Source: an uncultured Lachnospiraceae bacterium (GTDB lineage Bacteria > Bacillota > Clostridia > Lachnospirales > Lachnospiraceae). Taken from it: DNA of 64,000 nt. The notes below the pieces were generated by a model. That model was not told the DNA's origin. It did not search any database and saw nothing but the letters and a program-made list of their open reading frames with translations. Of the stretch, positions 52,377 to 61,083 are shown in pieces; positions within the stretch are counted from its first letter, which is position 1, and the number at the start of each line of letters is the position of its first letter. The translations under genes and the position numbers were made by a program. The DNA lies in the NCBI GenBank assembly GCA_900549995.1, contig URQQ01000001.1:1-64000 (forward strand), read 5' to 3'.

Positions 52377-52423
52377 GAGGATATCGTATGGCGGATATGA
52401 AAATATACGTATATGATATCCTC
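52377..52423 (+). promoter_or_regulatory. Long hairpin between dapA and dapB
   Basis: The 13-base arms GAGGATATCGTAT (52377-52389) and ATATGATATCCTC (52411-52423) pair with one G-T wobble around a 21-base loop, followed by TTTTCCCTT. It may act as a weak terminator, a processing site or a stabilising element that sets the dapA to dapB ratio. Apart from this, the gap 52324-52535 shows no gene. Confidence 0.5.
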
Positions 52424-52535
52424 TTTTCCCTTGTGAACAGTGACAGGTTTTTAATTCAACAGGCAATGATGTGACATCCGGCTGTGAAAGGCCGTCAGGA
52501 TAAGACAGACGAATATACAAATGGGAGGATTTGAA

Positions 52536-53294
52536 ATGGTAAGAGTAGTGATGCATGGATGCAATGGAAAAATGGGGCAGGTAATCACCGGGATCATTCA
52601 ACAGGAAGAACAGATGATGATCGTAGCCGGAGTCGACCGGTTTACTGGGATTAAAAACGATTATCCGGTCTTTGAGAGCATCGGAGAATGCAATGTGGAA
52701 GCCGATGTTGTAATTGATTTCTCAAATGCGGCAGCTGTTGAGGGAGTTCTTGATTACTGTTCTAAGAATCAGGTTCCGGTAGTTCTGTGTACAACCGGAC
52801 TTTCTAAGGAACAGCTGAATAAGGTAAACGCGGCATCAGAGAAGACGGCAGTCTTAAAATCCGCAAATATGTCAATGGGGATCAATCTTCTTCTGGAACT
52901 TCTGAAGGATGCCGCGAAGGTACTGGGGCCGGCCGGATATGATATTGAACTTGTAGAACGCCACCATAATCAGAAGGTGGATGCGCCGAGCGGAACAGCA
53001 CTTGCACTTGTAGATTCTGTCAATGAAGCTCTTGACAATGAATATCGCTACGTATATGACAGAAGCCAGACAAGAGAAAAACGTGAGAAAAAAGAGATCG
53101 GAATCTCCGCAGTCAGAGGCGGTACGATTGTGGGCGACCATGAAGTGATCTTCGCAGGAGAAGATGAGGTCATTGAGTTCCGCCACACAGCATATTCGAA
53201 AGCAGTGTTTGCGAAGGGTGCAGTGGAAGCAGCGAAATTCCTGGCAGGGAAACCGGCCGGAATGTATGATATGAGTGATGTGATTCAATTATAA
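52536..53294 (+). CDS. dapB: 4-hydroxy-tetrahydrodipicolinate reductase
   Basis: DapB performs the second step of the lysine/DAP branch. The 252 residues have the NAD(P) motif HGCNGKMGQ, FSNAAAVE, CTTGLS, and the substrate-binding VERHHNQKVDAPSGTALAL. ATG 52536 has GGGAGG 9 bases before it. Position after dapA suggests co-expression, possibly tuned by the hairpin upstream. Confidence 0.95.
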   Translation: MVRVVMHGCNGKMGQVITGIIQQEEQMMIVAGVDRFTGIKNDYPVFESIGECNVEADVVIDFSNAAAVEGVLDYCSKNQVPVVLCTTGLSKEQLNKVNAASEKTAVLKSANMSMGINLLLELLKDAAKVLGPAGYDIELVERHHNQKVDAPSGTALALVDSVNEALDNEYRYVYDRSQTREKREKKEIGISAVRGGTIVGDHEVIFAGEDEVIEFRHTAYSKAVFAKGAVEAAKFLAGKPAGMYDMSDVIQL

Positions 53295-53317
53295 CAGGCC
53301 AATGAGGAGGAAAAGTT

Positions 53318-55270
53318 ATGAAAGAGTTGGAGTTCAGATACCTGGAGAGACTTTCAGAGTTATACCCATCCATAGCTTCCGCATCAACTGAAATTATCAA
53401 TCTGCAGTCGATCCTGAATCTGCCCAAGGGGACAGAGCATTTTCTTACGGATATCCATGGGGAATATGAAGCATTTTCGCACGTGCTGAAAAATGGTTCA
53501 GGATCCGTGCGTCGAAAAATTAACGATGTATTTGGCAATACTTTGAGTAGTAAAGATAAGCAGTCTTTGGCTACTCTTATTTATTATCCGCGGGAAAAGA
53601 TGGATCAGGTCAAAAAAACAGAGAGCAATATGGAGGACTGGTATAAAATTACATTATACCGCCTGGTGGAAGTGACGAAGCGCACAGCGAGCAAGTATAC
53701 ACGGTCAAAAGTAAGAAAGGCACTGCCGAAAGATTTTGCCTATGTAATCGAAGAACTGATCACGGAGAAAGCGGAAATTACGGACAAAGAATCTTATTAC
53801 AACGAGATTGTGAATACGATCATCCGGGTCGGAAGAGCGGAGCCATTCATTATCGCGCTGAGTGAACTGATCCAGCGGCTTGTTGTCGACCATCTGCACA
53901 TTGTCGGTGACATTTATGACAGAGGGCCGGGACCGCATATTATCATGGACAAACTGATGAAATACCATTCGATTGACATTCAGTGGGGCAACCACGATGT
54001 GCTGTGGATGGGAGCGGCGGCAGGACAGATGGCCTGTATTGCCAATGTAGTGAGAATCTGCGCGCGTTACGCGAATCTGGATATTCTGGAGGACGGATAT
54101 GGGATCAATCTCCTTCCGCTCGCGACGTTTGCGATGAAAGTCTATCAGGATGATCCGTGCAGCTGTTTTAAAATCAAGGGCGACCTTGGATATAATGTGG
54201 CTGAGCGGGAAATGAATATGAAGATGCATAAAGCAATTTCTGTGATTCAGTTCAAGGTGGAAGGGCAGGTGATCAAGAATAATCCGGGATTTCATCTGGA
54301 AAAACGTAATCTGCTCGACAAGATCGACTATGAGAAGGGGACGATTCTGTTAGACGGAACGGAGTATCCGCTTCTGGATGCGAATTTCCCGACGATTGAT
54401 CCGAAGAATCCGTATGCCCTTTCACAGGAAGAAGCCGATGTCATGGAACGGCTGCAGACGGCATTTTTAAACTGCGAAAAAATGCAGGAGCATATGCGTT
54501 TTCTCCTGAACAAGGGCAGTCTCTACAAAGTATATAATTCCAATCTTCTGTACCATGGATGTGTACCTCTGAATGAAGACGGGACTTTGAAAGAAGTACG
54601 GATATCAGGCCGCAGATACAAAGGGAAAGAATTATATGAAATGCTGGAAAGCTACATACGAAAAGGATTTTTTGCAATGGACGCCAGGGAAAAGAGGCGC
54701 GGACAGGATATGATGTGGTATATCTGGCTGAGTGAAAATTCACCGTTATTCGGCAAAGATAAGATGGCGACATTTGAACGGTATTTTCTGGCAGAGAAAG
54801 AGACACATGAGGAGAAGAAAAATCCATATTATAAGCTCCTGGAAGATGAAAATGCGATGAATGGAATTTTAAACGAGTTCGGACTTCCGGCGGAAGGATC
54901 GCATATCATCAACGGACATGTGCCTGTAAAGAGCAAAAATGGAGAGAATCCGATCAAGTGCGGCGGAAAGGTGCTGGTCATTGACGGCGGATTTTCAAGA
55001 GCATATCAGCCGGAGACCGGAATAGCGGGATATACGCTCATTTATAATTCCTATGGTCTGATTCTTGTCGCCCACGAGCCTTTTGAATCAACGGAGTCTG
55101 CGATTGAGAAGGAAAGCGACATCCATTCTGACAGTATCATTGTAAAACGCGTTGTAGGACGGAGAATGGTCGGCGATACAGATGTCGGAAAAGAATTAAA
55201 AGAACAGATCCAGGATTTGGAAATGCTTCTTTCCGCATACAGGTCTGGTATTTTAAAAGAAAAAATCTGA
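53318..55270 (+). CDS. fbp: Fructose-1,6-bisphosphatase class III
   Basis: This gluconeogenic enzyme of Firmicutes converts fructose 1,6-bisphosphate to fructose 6-phosphate. The 650 residues fit class III, with calcineurin-like motifs TDIHGEYEAF, GDIYDRGPGPHIIMD, WGNHDVLWMGAAAG and HIINGHVPVKSKNGENPIK. AGGAGG lies 8 bases before the ATG. It is 23 bases after dapB, but the functional link is not obvious and may only be shared transcription. Confidence 0.96.
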   Translation: MKELEFRYLERLSELYPSIASASTEIINLQSILNLPKGTEHFLTDIHGEYEAFSHVLKNGSGSVRRKINDVFGNTLSSKDKQSLATLIYYPREKMDQVKKTESNMEDWYKITLYRLVEVTKRTASKYTRSKVRKALPKDFAYVIEELITEKAEITDKESYYNEIVNTIIRVGRAEPFIIALSELIQRLVVDHLHIVGDIYDRGPGPHIIMDKLMKYHSIDIQWGNHDVLWMGAAAGQMACIANVVRICARYANLDILEDGYGINLLPLATFAMKVYQDDPCSCFKIKGDLGYNVAEREMNMKMHKAISVIQFKVEGQVIKNNPGFHLEKRNLLDKIDYEKGTILLDGTEYPLLDANFPTIDPKNPYALSQEEADVMERLQTAFLNCEKMQEHMRFLLNKGSLYKVYNSNLLYHGCVPLNEDGTLKEVRISGRRYKGKELYEMLESYIRKGFFAMDAREKRRGQDMMWYIWLSENSPLFGKDKMATFERYFLAEKETHEEKKNPYYKLLEDENAMNGILNEFGLPAEGSHIINGHVPVKSKNGENPIKCGGKVLVIDGGFSRAYQPETGIAGYTLIYNSYGLILVAHEPFESTESAIEKESDIHSDSIIVKRVVGRRMVGDTDVGKELKEQIQDLEMLLSAYRSGILKEKI

Positions 55271-55369
55271 TTTGTCAAAAGTAAATGTATAGATTCCATC
55301 TTTCTGCAAATATTACTATCAAGAAGAAATTCTTGAGATAGATAGAATGACAGAAAGGGAGAATCTAAT

Positions 55370-55720
55370 ATGAAACAGTTAAGAAAAACAGCAGTGTGGG
55401 TATTGTGCGTCTGTGTAGTCCTTGGCATGACAGCCTGCGGAACGAAGAAGGAAAATGCAAATACCGGAAATACAGACAAAAATACAACGACTGAGTCCAC
55501 AGACAATAATATGAATGATGCAACCGATGGAACAGATCGTAATGGTGACGGGGTGCTTGATGATGTCGGAGATGATATCAGAGACGGAGTCGATGATGTT
55601 GGAGACGATATCAGAGATGGAGCTGATGATCTGAAAGATGACCTGACAAATGATGCAAATCAGGACGGAATTCCGGACAATGCAAATACACAGGATGGTA
55701 TGACAAACGGACAGCGGTAA
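55370..55720 (+). CDS. Small Asp-rich lipoprotein with a short tandem repeat
   Basis: The 116-residue product has a lipoprotein signal with lipobox MTAC (Cys about residue 23), an Asn/Thr/Lys linker, then DGVLDDVGDDIRDGVDDVGD and DIRDGADDLKDDL, two and a half copies of a DDVGDDIRDG-like unit. The strong negative charge and NGDGVLDD/NQDGIPDN pieces resemble calcium-binding Asp loops, but no EF-hand is certain. Function unknown. AAAGGGAG is 7 bases before the ATG. A small CAAGAA/TTCTTG hairpin lies at 55319-55334 upstream. Confidence 0.72.
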   Translation: MKQLRKTAVWVLCVCVVLGMTACGTKKENANTGNTDKNTTTESTDNNMNDATDGTDRNGDGVLDDVGDDIRDGVDDVGDDIRDGADDLKDDLTNDANQDGIPDNANTQDGMTNGQR

Positions 55721-55855
55721 AATGGAAAGAAGAGGCGCGTAAAAATGCGGCTCTTTTTTCTTGTCTGGCAGAATGTTTTGCGGTATAATGACGTAATAAA
55801 GTACGCCGGAGAAAGGCATTTGTGTGTAGGGCGGACAGTGAGAGAAAGGACGTTA

Positions 55856-56629
55856 ATGACTATGAGATTTCGGCCATGTATAGATATACATAACGGGAAA
55901 GTGAAACAGATTGTAGGGGGGACATTAAAAGATCTGGGAGACCAGGCGGTTACGAACTTTGCATCTGAATATCAGGCGGATTTTTATGCCAGACTCTATC
56001 GGCGTGACAGATTAATAGGCGGACATATCATTCTGCTTAATCCGGCGGACTCTAAATATTATGAGGCGACGAGAGAGCAGGCGCTTCTTGCGCTTCATGC
56101 CTATCCACAGGGGATGCAGATCGGCGGGGGAATTACTGCGGAGAATGCAGGAGAATATCTGGCGGAAGGGGCAAGCCATGTGATTGTGACTTCTTACGTG
56201 TTTAAGGAGGGAAAGATTCTTTATGAGAATCTGGAAAAATTAAAAAAAGCGGTGGGAAAAGAGCGGATCGTGCTGGATTTAAGCTGCAGAAAAAAAGAGG
56301 ATGCTTACTACATTGTGACAGACCGCTGGCAGACATTTACGGAAGTAAAACTGACAAGACAGATCATGGAAGAACTTGCGGGATACTGTGATGAATTCCT
56401 TGTGCACGGGGTGGATGTGGAAGGCAAAGCTTCCGGGGTTGAACTTCCGCTTGTGGAAATCCTGGCGTCTTATGAAGGCAATCCGGTCACTTATGCCGGG
56501 GGGATCGGAAGCATGGATGATCTTGAAAAATTCAGACGGGCAGGCAGCGGCAAAGTTGATTTTACGATTGGAAGCGCACTGGATTTGTTCGGCGGAAAGA
56601 TTCCGTATGAGGCTGTCTGTAAGTTGTAA
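55856..56629 (+). CDS. hisA: Eukaryote-type HisA (ProFAR isomerase)
   Basis: The enzyme opens the ribose ring of ProFAR to give PRFAR, the substrate of HisF. The 257 residues follow the fungal HIS6 pattern rather than the usual bacterial HisA: CIDIHNGKVKQIVGG at the start, QIGGGITAENA, RIVLDLSCRKKEDAYY, EFLVHGVDVEGKASG and KVDFTIGSALDLFGGK at the end. The catalytic Asp residues (CIDI and VHGVDVEG region) are present. ATG 55856 or 55862 are both possible after AGAGAAAGGA; the first is chosen. It lies apart from both hisF-hisH pairs. Confidence 0.85.
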   Translation: MTMRFRPCIDIHNGKVKQIVGGTLKDLGDQAVTNFASEYQADFYARLYRRDRLIGGHIILLNPADSKYYEATREQALLALHAYPQGMQIGGGITAENAGEYLAEGASHVIVTSYVFKEGKILYENLEKLKKAVGKERIVLDLSCRKKEDAYYIVTDRWQTFTEVKLTRQIMEELAGYCDEFLVHGVDVEGKASGVELPLVEILASYEGNPVTYAGGIGSMDDLEKFRRAGSGKVDFTIGSALDLFGGKIPYEAVCKL

Positions 56630-56744
56630 ACATCTGCGGAAGAGTTTGTGAACAGTTTATTAACGGCTTGAACTGGACGTTATATAGTGATAGAATAGTG
56701 TCTAAAGTAAATTTGCATAAATGCAGAAATAAGGAGTAATAGCA

Positions 56745-59318
56745 ATGGGCTTAGCACAGAAGTTATTTGGGACTCACAGTGAGCGTGAGTTGAAACGTAT
56801 ATATCCGATTGTAGATCAGATTGAAGCATTGGATGAAGTGATGCAGAAATTATCTGATGAAGAATTGAGGGCGAAGACACCGGAATTCAAGGAGCGTCTG
56901 GAAAAGGGCGAGACATTGGATGACATTCTTCCGGAAGCGTTCGCGGTTGTCCGGGAGGCAGCAAGCCGTGCGCTTGGTATGAAGCATTACAGAGTGCAGC
57001 TGATCGGTGGAATTATCCTGCATCAGGGCCGTATCTCTGAGATGAAGACAGGAGAAGGTAAGACGCTTGTATCTACCCTTCCTGCATATCTGAATGCACT
57101 GGAAGGAAAAGGCGTGCACATCGTTACTGTCAATGACTACCTGGCAAAACGTGATGCCGAGTGGATGGGCAAAGTCCATGAATTCCTGGGACTGACCGTG
57201 GGGGTTGTTCTCAATGAGATGGACAATGATGAGCGCCGGAAAGCTTATCACTGTGATATCACATATGTGACTAACAATGAACTTGGGTTTGACTACCTGA
57301 GAGATAACATGGTCATCTACAAAGAGCAGCTTGTACAGAGAGGACTCTGCTATGCAATCATCGATGAGGTCGACTCTGTATTGATTGATGAGGCCAGGAC
57401 GCCGCTGATCATCTCGGGCCAGAGCAGTAAATCTACAAAACTGTATGAAGCGTGTGATATTCTGGCACGGCAGCTGGAAAAAGGTGAGGCCAGCGGTGAA
57501 TTCACCAAGATGAACGCTATCATGGGAGAAGACATCGAGGAAACCGGAGACTTTATTGTCAATGAAAAGGAAAAGACTGTCAACCTGACAGAAGACGGTG
57601 TGAAAAAGGTGGAGAAGTTCTTCCATCTGGAGAACCTTGCTGATCCGGATAACCTTGAAATCCAGCATAACATTATACTGGCTCTGCGTGCCCACAATCT
57701 GATGTTCCGTGACCAGGATTATGTCGTGAATGGTGATGGGGAAGTAATGATTGTCGATGAGTTTACCGGGCGTATCATGCCGGGACGCCGTTACTCTGAC
57801 GGTCTGCATCAGGCAATCGAGGCGAAAGAGCATGTGAAAGTAAAGAGAGAGAGTAAGACACTTGCAACGATTACATTCCAGAATCTCTTTAATAAATATG
57901 AAAAGAAAAGCGGTATGACAGGTACAGCTCTGACAGAGGAGAAGGAGTTCCGTGATATCTACGCAATGGATGTTATTGAGATTCCGACGAATAAACCGGT
58001 GCAGAGAATCGATATGGAGGACGCCGTATATAAGACAAAAGAAGAGAAGTTCAAGGCGGTGATTGATGAGATCGTTGAGGCTCATAAGAAGGGACAGCCG
58101 GTACTTGTAGGTACGATTACTATTGAGACATCAGAGCTGCTCAGTAAAATGCTGAAAAAGACAGGCATCCAGCATAATGTCCTGAATGCGAAGTTCCATG
58201 AACTTGAGGCTGAGATTGTAGCACAGGCCGGAATGCACGGTGCTGTTACAATTGCGACCAATATGGCAGGACGTGGTACGGATATTAAGCTTGATGAGGA
58301 CGCAAGAGCAGCGGGCGGACTTAAAATCATCGGTACAGAGCGCCATGAGTCAAGACGTATTGACAATCAGCTGAGAGGACGTTCCGGACGTCAGGGTGAC
58401 CCGGGAGAATCCAGATTCTATATTTCCCTCGAAGACGACCTGATGCGTCTGTTCGGATCAGAGCGTCTGATGGGAGTGTTTAACACGCTTGGTGTGGAAG
58501 ACGGTGAACAGATCGAGCATAAGATGCTGACGAATGCGATTGAGACGGCGCAGAAGAAGATTGAGAGCAATAACTTTGGAATCCGTAAGAACCTTCTGGA
58601 ATATGACCAGGTAATGAATGAACAGAGAGAGATTATCTACGAGGAAAGACGACGTGTACTGGATGGTGAGAGTATGCGTGATTCTGTATACCATATGATC
58701 ACAGAGTATGTGGAGAACACCGTAGATGCATGTATTCAGGAAGATCAGGAGCCGGAGGAATGGAACCTGAAAGAATTAAACGTAAGCCTTCTTGCGACGA
58801 TTCCGATGCAGCCGGTACATCCGGAGGATGTAAAAGATATGCAGCAGAAAGAACTGAAGCATATGCTCAAGGAACGCGGAGTGAAAGCGTACGAAGCAAA
58901 AGAGGCAGAGTTCCCGGAACCAGAGCATTTAAGAGAGGTAGAGCGCGTTGTACTTCTGAAAGTCATCGATGCAAAATGGATGGAACATATCGACGGAATG
59001 GATGCACTCCGCCAGGGAATCGGCCTTCAGGCATATGGACAGAGAGATCCGCTTGTAGAGTATAAGATGGTAGGTTATGACATGTTCGGATCAATGACAA
59101 ATGCGATCACGGAAGATACAGTGCGTATTCTGATGCATATCCAGGTAGAGCAGAAGGTAGAAAGAGAGCAGGTGGCAAAAGTTACAGGAACAAACCGCGG
59201 TGACGAAAGTGCTGTACGTGCCCCGAAGAAAAGAGAAGAAAAAAAGGTATATCCAAACGATCCATGCCCGTGCGGCAGCGGCAAAAAATATAAACAATGC
59301 TGCGGACGGAATAAGTAA
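56745..59318 (+). CDS. secA: Preprotein translocase ATPase SecA
   Basis: SecA drives protein export through SecYEG. The 857-residue product has Walker A MKTGEGKTL, the DEVDSVLIDEART box, ATNMAGRGTDIKL, QLRGRSGRQGD, and the C-terminal zinc site DPCPCGSGKKYKQCCG that binds SecB-like or ribosomal partners. AAGGAG lies 9 bases before the ATG. It is normally followed by prfB in this group, as here, though a 137-base palindromic element separates them. Confidence 0.97.
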   Translation: MGLAQKLFGTHSERELKRIYPIVDQIEALDEVMQKLSDEELRAKTPEFKERLEKGETLDDILPEAFAVVREAASRALGMKHYRVQLIGGIILHQGRISEMKTGEGKTLVSTLPAYLNALEGKGVHIVTVNDYLAKRDAEWMGKVHEFLGLTVGVVLNEMDNDERRKAYHCDITYVTNNELGFDYLRDNMVIYKEQLVQRGLCYAIIDEVDSVLIDEARTPLIISGQSSKSTKLYEACDILARQLEKGEASGEFTKMNAIMGEDIEETGDFIVNEKEKTVNLTEDGVKKVEKFFHLENLADPDNLEIQHNIILALRAHNLMFRDQDYVVNGDGEVMIVDEFTGRIMPGRRYSDGLHQAIEAKEHVKVKRESKTLATITFQNLFNKYEKKSGMTGTALTEEKEFRDIYAMDVIEIPTNKPVQRIDMEDAVYKTKEEKFKAVIDEIVEAHKKGQPVLVGTITIETSELLSKMLKKTGIQHNVLNAKFHELEAEIVAQAGMHGAVTIATNMAGRGTDIKLDEDARAAGGLKIIGTERHESRRIDNQLRGRSGRQGDPGESRFYISLEDDLMRLFGSERLMGVFNTLGVEDGEQIEHKMLTNAIETAQKKIESNNFGIRKNLLEYDQVMNEQREIIYEERRRVLDGESMRDSVYHMITEYVENTVDACIQEDQEPEEWNLKELNVSLLATIPMQPVHPEDVKDMQQKELKHMLKERGVKAYEAKEAEFPEPEHLREVERVVLLKVIDAKWMEHIDGMDALRQGIGLQAYGQRDPLVEYKMVGYDMFGSMTNAITEDTVRILMHIQVEQKVEREQVAKVTGTNRGDESAVRAPKKREEKKVYPNDPCPCGSGKKYKQCCGRNK

Positions 59319-59323
59319 TAGCA

Positions 59324-59460
59324 ACTATTCAGCCATGACCTCGGAAATTCTCCGAATTTCCTCACTTCGGCTAAACGCCGTATACAGACGATATAAAACA
59401 GTCTTCTGCAAGTAAACTTGTGCCAGCCCGTTTTATATCGGTTGCGCATGGCTGAATAGT
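59324..59460. repeat. Nested inverted-repeat element between secA and prfB
   Basis: Perfect 14-base outer arms (ACTATTCAGCCATG at 59324-59337, CATGGCTGAATAGT at 59447-59460) enclose a second perfect pair of 11 (59389-59399 and 59430-59440, CGATATAAAAC/GTTTTATATCG) and a hairpin GGAAATTC-TCC-GAATTTCC at 59343-59361. CAAGT/ACTTG at about 59410-59420 forms a small inner loop. No T tract follows on either strand, so it is not a standard terminator. It looks like a miniature transposable element (MITE-like) or a structured RNA; no clear target duplication flanks it. Confidence 0.7.
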
Positions 59461-59488
59461 AATAAAAAAATAGTAAAGAGGTGAGACA

Positions 59489-60605
59489 GTGGTAGAGTTA
59501 GATCAGTTTAAAAGTATTATCAGTTCTTATGAAACACCATTGAATGAATTGAGGGATTCACTTTGACTTAGCAGCAAAGGGTCAGAGGGTGGAAGAACTG
59601 CAGAGAAAGATTGAAGAACCTGGATTCTGGGACAATGCTGAAAAATCACAGCATATCATGAGAGAATTAAAGGGCCTTCAGAATCTGATTGAGACAGCGG
59701 ACGGACTGATCGGGAGTTACGATGATATGGGGCTTCTGATTGATATGGCATACGAAGAGAATGACGAAGAGATGGTAAGTGAAATCGGGGAAGAGTTACA
59801 GAAGTTCGAGGAGACGTTTGAAGAACTCCGCGTGCAGACTCTTCTTTCAGGAGAATATGACAAATATCCGGCGATCGTCACGCTGCATGCCGGCGCAGGA
59901 GGCACGGAATCCTGTGACTGGGCAGGCATGCTGTACCGGATGTATGTCCGGTGGGCAGAAAAAAAAGGTTTTACGATGGAAGTTCTGGATTATCTCGACG
60001 GAGATGTGGCAGGGATTAAGAACGTCACATTTCAGGTGAATGGAGAGAACGCATATGGCTACCTGAAATCAGAGAAGGGAGTGCACAGGCTTGTGCGCAT
60101 TTCCCCGTTCAATGCGGCAGGAAAGAGACAGACATCCTTTGCTTCCTGTGATGTAGTGCCGGATATCGAAGAGGATATCGACATTGATATCAGTGAGGAC
60201 GAACTGAAGATAGACACTTACAGAGCCAGCGGGGCCGGGGGACAGCATGTCAACAAGACGTCTTCGGCGATACGTATTACCCACCTTCCGACCGGAATTG
60301 TCGTGCAGTGCCAGAACGAACGCTCACAGCACAATAACAAGGAAAAGGCAATGCAGATGCTGAAAGCAAAATTATATATGCTGAAAGAACAGGAGCAGGC
60401 GGACAAAGTATCAGACATCCGGGGCGAGGTGAAAGAGATTGGGTTCGGCAACCAGATACGTTCTTATGTAATGCAGCCATATACGCTTGTGAAAGATCAC
60501 AGGACCAATGTGGAGAACAGTAATGTACAGGCAGTAATGGACGGCGGTATTGACTGTTTTATCAATGCTTATCTGAAAGAGAAGAATACGAAGAAAGAAC
60601 AATAG
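59489..60605 (+). CDS. prfB: Peptide chain release factor 2, with programmed +1 frameshift
   Basis: RF2 releases proteins at UGA and UAA. The first 25 codons (GTG at 59489, VELDQFKSIISSYETPLNELRDSL) end at an in-frame TGA at 59564-59566; ribosomes slip +1 at CTT TGA C to continue as DLAAKGQRVEELQRK to 60605. The long frame carries the peptidyl-hydrolase GAGGTESCDWAGMLYRMY region, with the catalytic GGQ in SGAGGQHVNKT, and a stop-codon recognition region. The joined protein is about 371 residues, the usual length. AGAGGTGAG precedes the GTG. Low RF2 raises slippage and so its own synthesis. Confidence 0.95.
59561..59567 (+). promoter_or_regulatory. RF2 programmed frameshift site
   Basis: CTTTGAC is the canonical slippery site. 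A Shine-Dalgarno-like GAGGG lies at about 59551-59555, somewhat weaker and further away than the AGGGGG stimulator of Escherichia coli. Confidence 0.92.
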
Positions 60606-60637
60606 GTGAACCTGTGAAGAAAATGGAGGAAACCGCC

Positions 60638-61078
60638 ATGGACAAGACAAAATATTATGTAGTCAAGAAAAAGGCAGTGCCAGAAGTCCTGCTGAAAGTG
60701 GTAGAAGCCAAACATCTCCTGGCATCGGAAAGAGCGATGACCATTCAGGAGGCGACAGAGCGGACCGGAATCAGCAGAAGCTCATTTTATAAGTACAAAG
60801 ATGACATTTTCCCGTTCCATGAAAATGAAAAAGGGCAGACAATCACATTGGTGATCCAGATGGATGATACTCCGGGACTGCTTGCTGAAATTCTCAGAAG
60901 GGTGTCATCTTATCAGGCGAATATCCTGACGATTCATCAGAGTATTCCTTTGAACGGGGTCGCGACAATCACATTGAGTGTAGAGATCCTTTCGGCTACG
61001 GGCAATCTCTCGGATATGGTAGCAGATATCGAAGAATATGAAGGTGTACATTATTTAAAAATAGTAGGCAGGGAGTAG
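60638..61078 (+). CDS. ACT-domain protein, PheB-like (UPF0735)
   Basis: The 146-residue protein has a short N-terminal region with a helix-turn-helix-like segment (IQEATERTGISRSSFYKYKD, about 34-53) and a C-terminal ACT domain (about 70-146; TLVIQMDDTPGLLAEILRRV). ACT domains bind amino acids, so it could regulate the threonine pathway genes that follow 5 bases later. It has been named PheB and linked to chorismate mutase in older annotation; that activity is doubtful. ATG 60638 follows GGAGG with 8 bases between. Confidence 0.83.
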   Translation: MDKTKYYVVKKKAVPEVLLKVVEAKHLLASERAMTIQEATERTGISRSSFYKYKDDIFPFHENEKGQTITLVIQMDDTPGLLAEILRRVSSYQANILTIHQSIPLNGVATITLSVEILSATGNLSDMVADIEEYEGVHYLKIVGRE

Positions 61079-61083
61079 GACGA

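Noticed and set aside
56850..58085. Long open frame of 411 codons on the minus strand inside secA
   Set aside because: It is fully covered by the clear secA reading frame, has no ribosome binding site, and its His/Cys/Phe-rich composition is that of an antisense shadow.
59324..59460. Reading the secA-prfB palindrome as a rho-independent terminator
   Set aside because: The stems are separated by long loops and no T tract follows on either strand.
59489..59566. prfB as a frameshifted pseudogene
   Set aside because: The break is the canonical CTTTGAC programmed site and the joined product has full family length and motifs.
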